Shown here: in pieces, positions 44,895 through 53,770 of the stretch
Layout of the letters: every line of letters starts with the position of its first letter
How positions within the stretch are numbered: the stretch's first letter is position 1
Source of the DNA: Streptomyces sp. RPT161
GTDB taxonomy: Bacteria; Actinomycetota; Actinomycetes; Streptomycetales; Streptomycetaceae
NCBI RefSeq assembly: GCF_027533845.1
Contig: NZ_JAPZVN010000001.1
Coordinates: 496,001-560,000, forward strand
Direction: 5' to 3'
Length of the DNA stretch: 64,000 nt
Made by a program: the position numbers and the translations under genes
Notes under the pieces: model-generated
Seen by the model: the letters and a program-made list of their open reading frames with translations, nothing else
Database searches by the model: none
Told to the model about the DNA's origin: nothing

Positions 44895-46518
44895 ATGAGC
44901 GCGACTAGCTTGATGAGCTGCATTGATGTCGCTGCCCGAGCGTTAGCCTTGGAGCAGGGACGCACACCCGTCGGAATCTATGTCCGCCTGTCCGAGGACA
45001 AGGCGCTGCGCGCTGGCAACGAGGACCGCGAAGAGGGCGAGCAGGTAGCCGAACAGCGCCGCAGGCTCCACGAGGCAGCACCCCGCTTCGGATGCGTCAT
45101 CGTCCGCGAGTACAACGACAACAACACTCCCGCCTCAGACCCATTCATCATCCGTCGCGACTTCGAGCAGATGCTCAAGGACCTTGAGAGCGGCGAGATT
45201 CGCGGCTTCCTCTTCACACACTCAGACCGCGTGGCCCGGCTGGAGTACGACGCCGCACGCGTGAACCGCATCTTCGCGATGTTCCCCAGCTACGTCGGCC
45301 GCGCCCTCGACGGCGGTACCGATCTGAGCACCCAGGAAGGCCGCACGATGTTCATGGTGCAGGCCACCATGGGCGCCTACGAAGTCGCCAACACCAAGCG
45401 ACGCGTCAGCGGCACGAACAAGGCCCGCGCCATGAGGGGCAAGAAGCACGGTGGCCCGCGTCCGTTCGGGTGGAACGACGACCGGGAGACCCTGCACCCC
45501 AAGGAGTCCCAAGACCTCCTGAATGCGGTACGAGCCATTCCCGGCGGCAAGTTGGTCGGCGAGATCCGGAAGGAATGGATCGAAGCGGGCTACACCCCGA
45601 GGGCCAACAAGAAGTCCCGGGAGAGCGGGAACAACTGGACGCTTCAGCACTCCACGGTCGAGGCTCGTCTGGTCAACCCAAGGAACTGCGGGTACATGGT
45701 GTACATCCCGCAGCAGCTACACCGGGAGTCGTCACGCCTATGGCTCCCGGACCACGTCCTCTACAAGGACGGTAAGCCGGTCATCGGAGACTGGGAGCCC
45801 GCTTGCACTCCGGAGGAGTGGGCCGCGTGCGTCAGCACTCTTGAGCTACGCAAGGAAGCGAACCGAGAAGGCAGCCCGGCACACGACACCTCACCTGCCT
45901 ACTTCCTGACCGGAATCGCACGGTGCGGAGAGTGCTTCTTCCCGATGAGGGCAACCCTGTACACCAAGGGAACCGGTGCTTACGCCAAATACCGGTTCCG
46001 CTATCAGTGCAGGTCGTCACTCGGCGGATGCGGAGGCGTGTCGCGGGTAGGGCCCCCCCGTTGACGACCTCGTGGAGACCGCCTTCCTGGACGACCTACG
46101 GAAGCGGTTGAGGAAGACCGAGGCGGCCAAGGCTGAGGTGATCGACACGGCCAAAAACGACGCCCGGCTGAAGGAAATCGACTGGGAAAAGAAGCAAGTC
46201 AAGAACCGACGTGACGCGAAGCGCATTTCCGTCATCGCGGCGATGGACATGATCGAGGCCCTGGAAAAAGAGGAAGCACGACTCGTCAAAGAGACACGAC
46301 AGTTGCAGGCCGCCAAGGCCAAGACCGCCACTGACACGGATGAGGAAATCCTGAGGAAGTGGGAGGACTACACCACAAGCGAGAAGCGCGCCAGGCTCAG
46401 GCGATCCATTCGCGCCGTGCTCATCCATCAGGTTGGACGCGGAAAGCGATTCGATCCGGCTTTCATTGAGACCCTCTGGACCGAGGGCGAAAGCAGCAGT
46501 GCCAACAGCTCGCTTTGA
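44895..46518 (+). pseudogene. int: Large serine integrase, frameshifted
   Basis: The two frames 44895-46064 and 46072-46518 together make a 540-aa large serine recombinase. Visible parts are a resolvase domain with catalytic Ser33 (GIYVRLSEDK) and HSDRVARLEYD, a recombinase domain, a zinc ribbon (CGECFFPM ... CRSSLGGCGG), then a long coiled coil. A run of seven C at 46053-46059 shifts the frame to an early TGA just after the zinc ribbon; one C fewer restores GPPVDDLVETAF. Either the integrase is broken, losing the coiled coil, or this is a homopolymer sequencing error. It starts 43 bases from the left core. Confidence 0.88.
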
Positions 46519-46586
46519 CATTCCATTGGTCGCCGACTGGACGCGCCCAGCGTGCGCCGCTTCTCGTGGGGCCGCACGGTCGAGGT

Positions 46587-46856
46587 ATGGCCGTTCTCGT
46601 GCTCCTAGAGCTTCAGGCGGGGGCCAGTGGGGTGAACGTCGAGGCCCTGGACCCCGCCGCGGTGAGTATGGTCCACGCCGCCGCCTCTGACCCCGATGTA
46701 CCGGAGGACCCCTTGCCGAGGACGTTGTGCGGGAGGGAGACGGATCCCCTCGTGCACTCGCACTACCGGCCTGCGGGTCCTGGTGATCCTTGGTACCCGC
46801 CGGAGCTGGAGGCGGTGCGGTGCCGGGAGTGCGATTCGGTGCTACGAAGGCTGTAG
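46587..46856 (+). CDS. Small CxxC protein downstream of the integrase
   Basis: 89 aa from ATG 46587. An acidic, Pro-rich middle and a C-terminal CRECDSVLRRL, with an earlier Cys (TLCGRETDP) and His residues that may complete a zinc site. No family recognised. Being the next gene after int, it is one candidate recombination partner, but it looks more like a general small actinobacterial protein. Confidence 0.5.
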   Translation: MAVLVLLELQAGASGVNVEALDPAAVSMVHAAASDPDVPEDPLPRTLCGRETDPLVHSHYRPAGPGDPWYPPELEAVRCRECDSVLRRL

Positions 46857-46922
46857 CCGAACAGACGTTACGGAGTTCAGTCCCCCAGGGTCTCTCAGCT
46901 CAACGCCGATGAGGGACCCGCC

Positions 46923-47063
46923 TTATTGGACTTTCTTCAGCCCGAACAGCTTCAGCATCTCTGCGCACCATTCCTCGCTACGGTCTGGCGCCTTGGCCAG
47001 CTCGCGCCTTAACCATTCTTCCTTCGTCATGGGCGTGTGACGCTGTTTCGCCCGCTCGGACAT
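46923..47063 (-). CDS. 46-aa helical protein coupled to repSA; candidate directionality factor
   Basis: ATG 47063 overlaps the repSA stop (TGATG), and the frame ends at 46925. The peptide MSERAKQRHTPMTKEEWLRR continues as ELAKAPDRSEEWCAEMLKLF, charged and helical with conserved-looking tryptophans. In pSAM2 the gene after repSA is xis, so by position this is the best candidate for a recombination directionality factor, but it has no MerR-like helix-turn-helix and the role is inferred. Confidence 0.55.
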   Translation of the reverse strand: MSERAKQRHTPMTKEEWLRRELAKAPDRSEEWCAEMLKLFGLKKVQ

Positions 47064-48582
47064 CAGCGATCGCCCCCAGCCGGGAGCCCACGCGTCTGCT
47101 CTAGGGCAATCTCACGGTTACGGGCGAGGTCCTGAGCGATACCGGCCGCGATGAGGGCGGCGCCGGGGGTGTGGCCGGAGTCGATGTAGCGCCAACGGGA
47201 CTCGGTGACCGTGTTCGGGTCGTCGGCCAGGTCGGGGCCGCGTTCGTGTTCGGTGCGTTCGGCGCGCAGGGCGGCGTACGTGGTCGAGTAGCAACGGGAC
47301 TTGGTGAGGATGTGACCGCGATACCCGAGAGTGTGAGCCCAGGACCGCAACCGCAGCGGTGCGAGTTCCGACAAGCCGCCGAGGCGCCAGCAGGTGCGCA
47401 TCAGAGTGCGGACGTGCCGTGACACCGGCGCATGGTCGATCTCCGCAAGATCGGCGATTCGGTGGTCCGTGCCGACCCCCGTTTCGTTGGCACCCTTGGT
47501 GATGTACTTCGCGACGTAGGCGGCAACGGCATCGTCAGCCAGGCCCTCCCCGGCTCCGAAGGCCCGTAGGGGCCGGATGTCGAGCTGGGCGCCCCAGGTG
47601 AGTTCGTGTTCACCAAGTGCCGGCCAGTACGGCGTGTGGAGGTTCACCGCCGCTGCGGCGGTGCGCACTGTTTGGGCGAGCAGGTCCGCGGTCGCCCAGG
47701 CCGGAGGCGGATCTTCAGGGCCACCGTTGCCGTCGAGGCGAACCACGGCGTGGACGTGGACAACGGCCCGACGTTGGTACTCGGCAACCTTGGCGTACGA
47801 GATGCGGACGGTGCGCCGTAGGTCGGTGCGGGCGTAACCGACCCGGGCAGCCAGGTGGTTGTACAGGTTGTCGGTGAAGGCTTTCCACAGCCGTCCGGCG
47901 TGTGCGTGCCACAGGATGTGTGCCGGGTAGTCGTAGCAGACGGGGCACAGCGGTTGGCCAACCTGTGGGTCTGTGTCCGCGTGGACCAGGCCGCAGCCGA
48001 CCGCGCGATCGTGTACGCAGTGACCACCATCGCGTCGGGGCTGGCAGCGTTCCCCGTTGGTGGCGCGGTGGACGGCGCCGAAGGAAGGGGCGGTGAGGGT
48101 GAGGAACAGCCGGGGCCGCTCGCGGACCGTGGCCGGGACGGTCTTGCCGCCGATGAGTCCGGCGCGGACCAGGTGGTAGGTGTCTCCGGCGTGGAGGCGG
48201 GAGCAGGCCGGGCAGACGGTGGCGCGGCGGTTGCGGCAGCGGACCAGCAGACGCTCACCGGGTTCGGCGGTGGTGTCGTAGTGGTGGATGACTTCGCCGG
48301 TGGCCGCGTCGCGGGTGGTCGTGGAGCCGGTCAGGTGGATCGGGTGGGCGCAGCCGCCAGTGGCGCGGATCTGTTCCAGCCAGCGGTGGAACAGGGGGCC
48401 TTGGGCACGGGTGAGGATGTCGCGGTCGATGTCGGAGAGCTGACGCAGGCGCGCCGCGCGGTCGAGGGTGGCGCGCCTGTCAGCCGGGGCTATGAGTCCG
48501 CCGGAAGCGGTGATGGTGGGGACCTCCCAGGGTGGGCCGCCGAAGCGGTACGGATGGTTGGTGCGGATGGATCTGTGTCCAC
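47063..48582 (-). CDS. repSA: RepSA-like replication initiator, start region possibly frameshifted
   Basis: The frame encodes a rolling-circle type initiator of pSAM2 RepSA class: RWLEQIRATGGCAHPIHLTG, RCRNRRATVCPACSRLHAGD, RPRLFLTLTAPSFGAVHR, CPVCYDYPAHILWHAHAGRLW, AKVAEYQRRAVVHVHAVVRLDG and KYITKGANETG. No ATG, GTG or TTG occurs in this frame upstream of 47746. The natural GTG with AAGGAG (48582) is in a different frame that stops after about 30 codons. So either a frameshift lies near codons 15-30 or a rare start codon is used. Confidence 0.85.
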
Positions 48583-48617
48583 GGCGATCACTCCTTGTCG
48601 GGGGGTTGGTCGAGGGG

Positions 48618-48725
48618 TTAGCGGATGGTGCCTTGGCCCCGGCAGCAGCGGCAGCGCCGCCGGTGGCCGGTACGGGTGGTGCGGCTACGTTCGCCTTTGC
48701 AGATCGGGCAGATCACGCGGTGCAT
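48618..48725 (-). CDS. 35-aa zinc-finger-like protein
   Basis: ATG 48725 to TAA at 48618-48620. It contains CPICKGERSR and CRCCRGQGTIR, four to five cysteines plus a His between them, a typical tiny treble-clef-like protein of Streptomyces AICEs. A GTG two codons upstream (48731) with GGGAGG is an alternative start. It lies between the Spd-like and rep genes in the same transcription unit. Function unknown. Confidence 0.65.
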   Translation of the reverse strand: MHRVICPICKGERSRTTRTGHRRRCRCCRGQGTIR

Positions 48726-48759
48726 GGGCACAGTGGGGATGCCTCCCGAAGGGCGCGAG

Positions 48760-48963
48760 TTAGTGGTGGAGGAAGCCGCCGAACAGCCAGTTGACGATGC
48801 CGATCACGGCCCAGCCCATCGGGGTCAGTGCCACGTAGAAGCCGAACAGGCCGATGCACAGCGCTTCCCAGAACTTCACATCTTTGGAGCGGACCAGCAG
48901 CAGGGTGACGATTCCGAAGATCACCGCGATCGGCATGGTCGTGTTTAGGGACGAGGTGTTCAT
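48760..48963 (-). CDS. Small two-span membrane protein (Spd-like)
   Basis: 67 aa with spans PIAVIFGIVTLLLVR and ALCIGLFGFYVALTPMGWAVIGIVNWLFGG. It overlaps the tra stop by four bases. Short membrane proteins directly after traB in AICEs act in spread of the element within the recipient mycelium; assignment is by position and size. Confidence 0.65.
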   Translation of the reverse strand: MNTSSLNTTMPIAVIFGIVTLLLVRSKDVKFWEALCIGLFGFYVALTPMGWAVIGIVNWLFGGFLHH

Positions 48964-50273
48964 GCCGTGCCCTCCTCACCGTCGATCGCTTCCAGCGCAC
49001 GCGGCAGGCCGGGGATGTTCGGCGTCATGTCCGCGTAGCGCATGGCTGCTTCCTTGGCGTCGGCCACGGTGGTCAGGTGCGACCGGCCGCGCACCCAGCC
49101 GCCATCGTCCGAGGCAGTGACCGCGACGCCGCGTTCGTCAGGGGTGATCGACTGGGCGACGACGGCGGCGTCCTTGTTGATGTCGCCGAGCGTCATCTCG
49201 GCCGTGCCAGGGTCGTTGACCCGATGGCAGACACGCCCGCCGAGTTGGGCGCGCAGCGCGGTGATCCCGGGGCCGAGGTCGGAGCCGACGCGTTGCCCGG
49301 CGATGACCAGGTGCAGGCCGAGCGCCGCACCGAGTTGGGCAAGACGCAGCAGGTAGGTGGAGCACTGCTCAGCCTCGGCCCGCTCCTCCTTGCTGCCGGA
49401 GGTCAGGAACAGCTCCGCGATCTCATCCACGATCACCACAACCGGGATAGGTCGCTCGTCCTCCGGCAGGTCCCAGATGGAGCGCACGCCCGCGATGCGG
49501 CAGGTCCGCATGCGGTCTTGCATATCGACCACCAGGACCGACAGCACCGCCAAGGCTTCGCGCCGATTGGTCGCAAGAGCGGACAGGCGTGGGGTGAAGA
49601 CGCCCAGCTCCATGCCGCCCTTGCAGTCGATTCCGATCAACGCCACGGGCTGCGGGGCGAGTTCGGTGATCAACCGGGCCAGCAGCGTGGACTTACCCGA
49701 TCGAGTCGCGCCGACGATCAGCCAGTGCGGCACGCGCCTGAAGTCCATCGCCCACGCCCGGCCGTTCTCCAACAGCCCGACCAGCGCCGTCAGCAACGAT
49801 GCCGACGCCGAAGGCGGAGCCGTTCCGGAGTTGGCCAGTGGATCGGCAGCGGTGGCGACCAGGTGGACGACGCCGCGTTCCGGCGAGGTGACCCGCACCG
49901 CGAACATCCGCCACGCGTGCGCCAGCGCGTCAGCCGCTACTAAGAACGGCACGGGGGTCTGCCCCGGATGCAGCCGCACCACGACCGAAAGGCCGTTGGG
50001 CATCGGTCGCGGGAACGAGATGCGCGGCGCGATCGGCCGCAGCGCCTCACCCTTGACCGCCAGGCCACCGAGCACGGCCCGGGTCGGCTTGTGCGTCACG
50101 GACAGGTCGTTGAGTTGAGAGACCTTCCGCCATGACGCCAACACCCGCACCGCAGCGACCGGGTAGCCGGTCAGGTACCAGTACCAAGCCGGACGCCGCT
50201 CGTGAACGATCCGACCAAGCCGATAACGCCAGGCCAGCACGACCAGGACCAGCGCGAGAACGATGGGTCCCAT
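48960..50273 (-). CDS. traB: FtsK/SpoIIIE-type conjugative DNA translocase (TraB/TraSA)
   Basis: 437 aa. N-terminal membrane span (MGPIVLALVLVVLAWRYR), then a P-loop motor with Walker A VGATRSGKSTLLARL, Walker B VVVIVDEIAELF and AGQRVGSDLGPGITALRAQ. This single protein suffices to move double-stranded DNA between Streptomyces hyphae. The first gene after the SCO3933-type gene, with overlapping ends on both sides, in the minus-strand transfer operon. Confidence 0.93.
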   Translation of the reverse strand: MGPIVLALVLVVLAWRYRLGRIVHERRPAWYWYLTGYPVAAVRVLASWRKVSQLNDLSVTHKPTRAVLGGLAVKGEALRPIAPRISFPRPMPNGLSVVVRLHPGQTPVPFLVAADALAHAWRMFAVRVTSPERGVVHLVATAADPLANSGTAPPSASASLLTALVGLLENGRAWAMDFRRVPHWLIVGATRSGKSTLLARLITELAPQPVALIGIDCKGGMELGVFTPRLSALATNRREALAVLSVLVVDMQDRMRTCRIAGVRSIWDLPEDERPIPVVVIVDEIAELFLTSGSKEERAEAEQCSTYLLRLAQLGAALGLHLVIAGQRVGSDLGPGITALRAQLGGRVCHRVNDPGTAEMTLGDINKDAAVVAQSITPDERGVAVTASDDGGWVRGRSHLTTVADAKEAAMRYADMTPNIPGLPRALEAIDGEEGTA

Positions 50274-50635
50274 CAGGCACCACCGCCCTTACCCGCGTGG
50301 GCAGTTGCCTGCGCCGGTGCGTCGGGGATGGGGGTGATGGCCGCCGCACGGAAGCTGATCCCGTGCCGATCCCCCATCGCCCAGGAGAACGCCTCCAGCC
50401 CGGTCACCTTCACCAGGGCGCCCTCTTCGACGCCGACCGGCTCACCGGTCACCGCCACTTCGATGATCGAGGCGCGGCGCCCGTCCTGCCGCACCGAAAG
50501 CCCCACTGTGTAGACGGTCTTGCCGTCCCGGTCCTTCTTGACCTCCTTCGTCTCCTGATTCGTAATCTTCGGTTCCGGCGCGACGACGCACCGCAGTGCA
50601 CCGAGCCGGGATGTGTCCACAGGTATGGACTGCAT
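50273..50635 (-). CDS. SCO3933-type small regulatory protein of AICEs
   Basis: 120 aa with MQSIPVDTSRLGALRCVVAP, GKTVYTVGLSVRQDGRRAS and AVTGEPVGVEEGALVKVTG, a beta-rich OB-like fold found at the head of AICE transfer operons. The role is thought to be regulatory or single-strand binding; not proven. ATG 50635 with GGAGG about ten bases upstream is chosen. Its promoter region contains the inverted repeat at 50689-50716. Confidence 0.75.
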   Translation of the reverse strand: MQSIPVDTSRLGALRCVVAPEPKITNQETKEVKKDRDGKTVYTVGLSVRQDGRRASIIEVAVTGEPVGVEEGALVKVTGLEAFSWAMGDRHGISFRAAAITPIPDAPAQATAHAGKGGGA

Positions 50636-50688
50636 GAGTTGTGGGCCTCCTTGGCCATCAGGGACGCAGCACATCCAAGTGACATGCT

Positions 50689-50716
50689 GTCGTCACTCGT
50701 CCTTACGAGTGACGAC
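50689..50716. promoter_or_regulatory. Operator pair between transfer operon and GntR gene
   Basis: GTCGTCACTCGT and ACGAGTGACGAC form perfect 12-bp arms around CCTT. A third half-site ACGAGTGACGAG lies at 50757-50768, just before the GntR gene. The arrangement suits a KorSA-type repressor that controls both the transfer operon and itself. Confidence 0.75.
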
Positions 50717-50827
50717 TATGGACCCTTGAAGCCGCAAGGCGCAAGTACTTATGCTGACGAGTGACGAGACACGTCGAGACAACGCACGTCCCTACGTACG
50801 ACGTGCGGCGAGCGGAAGGCCGAACCC

Positions 50828-51604
50828 ATGCCCGGCATCGAACGCCCCGGACCGCTGTACAAGCAGGTCGCAGCCGCCATCCGAGACGCCATCACCTCCG
50901 GGGAGTTCCCGCCCGGATCACCGCTCCCGTCCGAGGCCCAGCTCATCGAGCGCTACCAGGTCAGCCGCCCCACCGTCCGCAACGCCGTCGCCGCACTCCG
51001 CGCCGAAGGGCTGATCGACGTGATCCACGGCAAGGGCAGCTTCGTCCGCCGCCTGCCCGCTCCCACGCTCACCATCGAGCGCACCGTCACCCGCAAGGCA
51101 GGCGCCTACACCACCGGCCAGACCGACTGGCAGGAGACCGAGGCGCCGAGCGTCACCCGCGCGACCACCACCGAGACCACCGGTCCGGCCCTCGGCCTGG
51201 ACGAAGGGGAAGACCTCTTCTCGGTGGACCGGCTGCTCACCGACCCTGCGACCGGCACGCGCATCCTGCACCGGGTGCTACTCCCGCTGGCCGTCGCCGC
51301 CGACCATGACGAGTTGGCCGAGAACCCCGCCACCGCGCCCGAAGAGATCTACGCGCTGCTGGCCGCCGCCGGACACAAGCTCACCTGGACAGAGACCGTC
51401 CGCGCCCGCATGCCCCTCCCCGACGAGCGCACCACGCTCGAACTCCCCGACGCCACGCCGATCATCGAAACCACCCGCGTCACCCACGGCAACGACGACA
51501 CGCCCCTCCTCCTGGAAGAACTGCGCGCCGCCGCCGACCGCGCCCAACTCGCCTACCGCATCAAGGCCGACAACCCGCGCGGACTCCGGGCCGTCCGCTC
51601 ATGA
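50828..51604 (+). CDS. GntR-family repressor (KorSA-like)
   Basis: 258 aa. The N-terminal GntR winged helix is GPLYKQVAAAIRDAITSGEFP with LPSEAQLIERYQVSRPTVRNA; the C-terminal UTRA-like ligand domain runs from about 85. In pSAM2, KorSA represses the activator of excision and transfer. Divergent from the transfer operon with the operator pair between them, which supports that role here. Confidence 0.88.
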   Translation: MPGIERPGPLYKQVAAAIRDAITSGEFPPGSPLPSEAQLIERYQVSRPTVRNAVAALRAEGLIDVIHGKGSFVRRLPAPTLTIERTVTRKAGAYTTGQTDWQETEAPSVTRATTTETTGPALGLDEGEDLFSVDRLLTDPATGTRILHRVLLPLAVAADHDELAENPATAPEEIYALLAAAGHKLTWTETVRARMPLPDERTTLELPDATPIIETTRVTHGNDDTPLLLEELRAAADRAQLAYRIKADNPRGLRAVRS

Positions 51605-51760
51605 GGCCTTCTCCAAACGTGCGCCTCATAGAACAGGGCATCAGGACGACCTGACCGGCGATTAGCCACGGTTGATCGAAGAACTACTGCAACATGGCGG
51701 CGTGGTGGTCTCGTCTACAGGGCATGGGATGCCATCGCATAGTGGGGCGGGGGGCGGCGG

Positions 51761-52237
51761 GTGGAGTTTGAGGTATTCGCCAGTCAGGAGTGGGCGCGGT
51801 TGAGGCGCGCCGGGTTTCTGCTGTGTGGGGACTGGCATACGGCCGAGGATCTGGCTCAGGCGGCGTTGATCAAGGTGTATGCCCGGTGGCGGACCCTGCG
51901 GTCTCCGCAAAAGGCGAGCGCGTTCACGCGGACGGCGTTGGTGCGCACCTGGATTGACTGGCAGCGGAAGCGCTCCAGTACGGAGGTTCCTACCGGTTCG
52001 ATGCCGGAGCGGTCGGCGGGTGGGGACGACGCGGAGACGCGAGTGACGTTGCTGGATGCCCTGGCGCAGCTTCTGCCGATGCAGCGGGCTGTGGTGGTGC
52101 TGCGGTACTGGCAGGACCTGCCTGTGGAGGAGGTGGCGCGGCTTACCGGTCGCAAGCCCGCCACCGTGCGTTCGGATGCGGCGCGCGGCCTGGCTGCCCT
52201 CAAAGCTGTGCTGACGGAGAAGGAGACCGTGCGATGA
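51761..52237 (+). CDS. SigE-family ECF-like RNA polymerase sigma factor
   Basis: 158 aa from GTG. Region 2 contains GDWHTAEDLAQAALIKVYARW and region 4 LPMQRAVVVLRYWQDLPVEEVA with TVRSDAARGLAAL. This short SigE-family type is common in Streptomyces; target promoters unknown. It overlaps the next gene by four bases. As cargo of a mobile element it could redirect host transcription. Confidence 0.9.
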   Translation: MEFEVFASQEWARLRRAGFLLCGDWHTAEDLAQAALIKVYARWRTLRSPQKASAFTRTALVRTWIDWQRKRSSTEVPTGSMPERSAGGDDAETRVTLLDALAQLLPMQRAVVVLRYWQDLPVEEVARLTGRKPATVRSDAARGLAALKAVLTEKETVR

Positions 52238-53028
52238 ACGACGAGGCGAGGGTGCGGAAGATGATGGACGATGCGTTGGCCGGTGAGCCGGGGGGCGGTC
52301 CGGACCTGGGCGTGATCGTGCAGGAGGGAGCGCGGGTGAGGCGGCGTGCCCGGTGGCGCGCTGTCGGAGTGGGTGCGGTGGCTGTGGTTGCGGCAGCCTG
52401 CGTGACCTTTGGGGCGACCCGTGCTCTGCAGCAGGGCGCCTCTTCGGCGGGGCCGGTTGATCCGGGGCTGGCCGGGGTGGCGTCCAGTCCGTCAGCACCG
52501 CCCGCCGATATGTCGCGCAAGACAACCGACGCTGTGCACGCGCAGCTGATGGCCGCGCTGTCCAAGCATCTCCCGGCCGGGATGAAGATCAGCGAGGGCT
52601 CCGGGCCGACGACGTTTCACCTGACGCGGGCGGACGGGTCAGTAACCACGATCAGCGCGTTGTCAGGACCGCAGACGCTGGCGGGGCTACCTAACCCGTG
52701 CCAGCGCTCCCGGTACACCAGCGACTGCCAGGCGCTATCGCTGCCGGACGGGTCGCATGGCTGGGCCTCGGTGGTCGACAAGGGCATGCGGCCCGGCTGG
52801 GTGGTGTCGGTGGCGGCGGTCACCCTGAACGGGCAGGTGTTCGGGCTGGGTGACGGCGACACCGAGAACCTCACTCCCGGTAGGGGCGGCCGTCCGGAGG
52901 CAGGCACGCCGCTCACAGAGCAGCAATTGACCGCGATGCTGACGCAACCGGATGTACTGGCTGCGCTCAAGCAGGTGCCCACCGACGAGGTCACCCCCGT
53001 TCCCGCTGGAAGCCCCCACAGGCCCTAA
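52234..53028 (+). CDS. Single-span membrane protein, candidate anti-sigma factor
   Basis: 264 aa. A cytoplasmic N-terminus of about 45 residues (RVRKMMDDALAGEPGGGPDLG), one span (AVGVGAVAVVAAACVTFGATRAL) and an external domain with PNPCQRSRYTSDCQALSLPDG and GHPSxx-free, Pro-rich ends. The coupled position behind a sigma factor and the topology suit an anti-sigma factor, but no zinc (ZAS) motif is seen. Confidence 0.7.
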   Translation: MNDEARVRKMMDDALAGEPGGGPDLGVIVQEGARVRRRARWRAVGVGAVAVVAAACVTFGATRALQQGASSAGPVDPGLAGVASSPSAPPADMSRKTTDAVHAQLMAALSKHLPAGMKISEGSGPTTFHLTRADGSVTTISALSGPQTLAGLPNPCQRSRYTSDCQALSLPDGSHGWASVVDKGMRPGWVVSVAAVTLNGQVFGLGDGDTENLTPGRGGRPEAGTPLTEQQLTAMLTQPDVLAALKQVPTDEVTPVPAGSPHRP

Positions 53029-53036
53029 AAACGGGA

Positions 53037-53077
53037 CGGCCCCGCCCCCCAGTGCGGTTCGATCGGGGGCGGGGCCG
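53037..53077. terminator. Bidirectional terminator
   Basis: CGGCCCCGCCCCC (53037-53049) pairs perfectly with GGGGGCGGGGCCG (53065-53077), 13 bp, between the convergent anti-sigma-like and secreted-protein genes. Confidence 0.85.
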
Positions 53078-53092
53078 CCGCCTAGCAGTGCG

Positions 53093-53770
53093 TCAGTGCC
53101 AGGGGCCGCATGCCACCAGCGAGTCGTCCGAATCGTACAGACAGCCACGGTCCTGGTAGCCCGGACCGTCGTAGTAGGAGTTCGTCCACACGTCGGCCTG
53201 GTTGTACAGGACGCCCGCCCGGCCGTTCCAGTTCTGGCCGTTGTTCCAGGTCTGGTCTACGTAGACCTGGAAATTGTGAGGCGCCCCGTTGCCCATAGCT
53301 TGGAGGTACTCGTGGTTGTCCGAGCCAAGGTAGGTGCCCTCATCGAACCAGCCGATGCTCGGTTGTTCCTGGTCGCACCAGTACATGGACTCTTCGGCGG
53401 CGCAGTTGTAACCCATCGGCTCCATGGTGGCGTTGGGCTTGAACTGGGGCCGCCCGGTCTTGACCTTGTGCTCGCGGGCCAGCTTCTCCAGCTTGATCTT
53501 CTCCGCGTTGAGCGCCTTGACCTGCGCTGGGGTGAGCAGCGCCAGGTTCTGGTTCTGCTTGCCGCCGGAGAAGATGATCGGGTTGTCGAAGCTGCCGAGC
53601 CGGGCGTGCGGGTTGTAGGTATGCATGCCGAGCGCGGTCTTAGGCAACGGGGCGGCCGTTGCCGGGGAAGCCGAGGCCGCGAACATACCGAAGGACGCGA
53701 CTGCCACGCCAGCGGCGATGACTGCTCTGAACTTGAAGCCGAGCTTCCGCTCTGCGGGTACGCTACCCAT
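53093..53770 (-). CDS. Secreted protein of unknown function
   Basis: 225 aa with a Sec signal peptide (RAVIAAGVAVASFGMFAASASPATA, cleavage probably after ATA near 40). The mature part is rich in Trp, Tyr, Asn and Gly, with two cysteine pairs (NCAAEESMYWC; GCLYDSDDSLVAC) likely forming disulfides, and the segment WNNGQNWNGRAGVLYNQAD. No family recognised. Possibly a structural or lectin-like exported protein; expressed away from the sigma pair. Confidence 0.75.
   Translation of the reverse strand: MGSVPAERKLGFKFRAVIAAGVAVASFGMFAASASPATAAPLPKTALGMHTYNPHARLGSFDNPIIFSGGKQNQNLALLTPAQVKALNAEKIKLEKLAREHKVKTGRPQFKPNATMEPMGYNCAAEESMYWCDQEQPSIGWFDEGTYLGSDNHEYLQAMGNGAPHNFQVYVDQTWNNGQNWNGRAGVLYNQADVWTNSYYDGPGYQDRGCLYDSDDSLVACGPWH

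Noticed and set aside
47855-48763. A 302-codon plus-strand frame opposite repSA
   Set aside because: The opposite strand encodes clear RepSA motifs; the plus frame is Gly/Val/Ala-rich and matches nothing.
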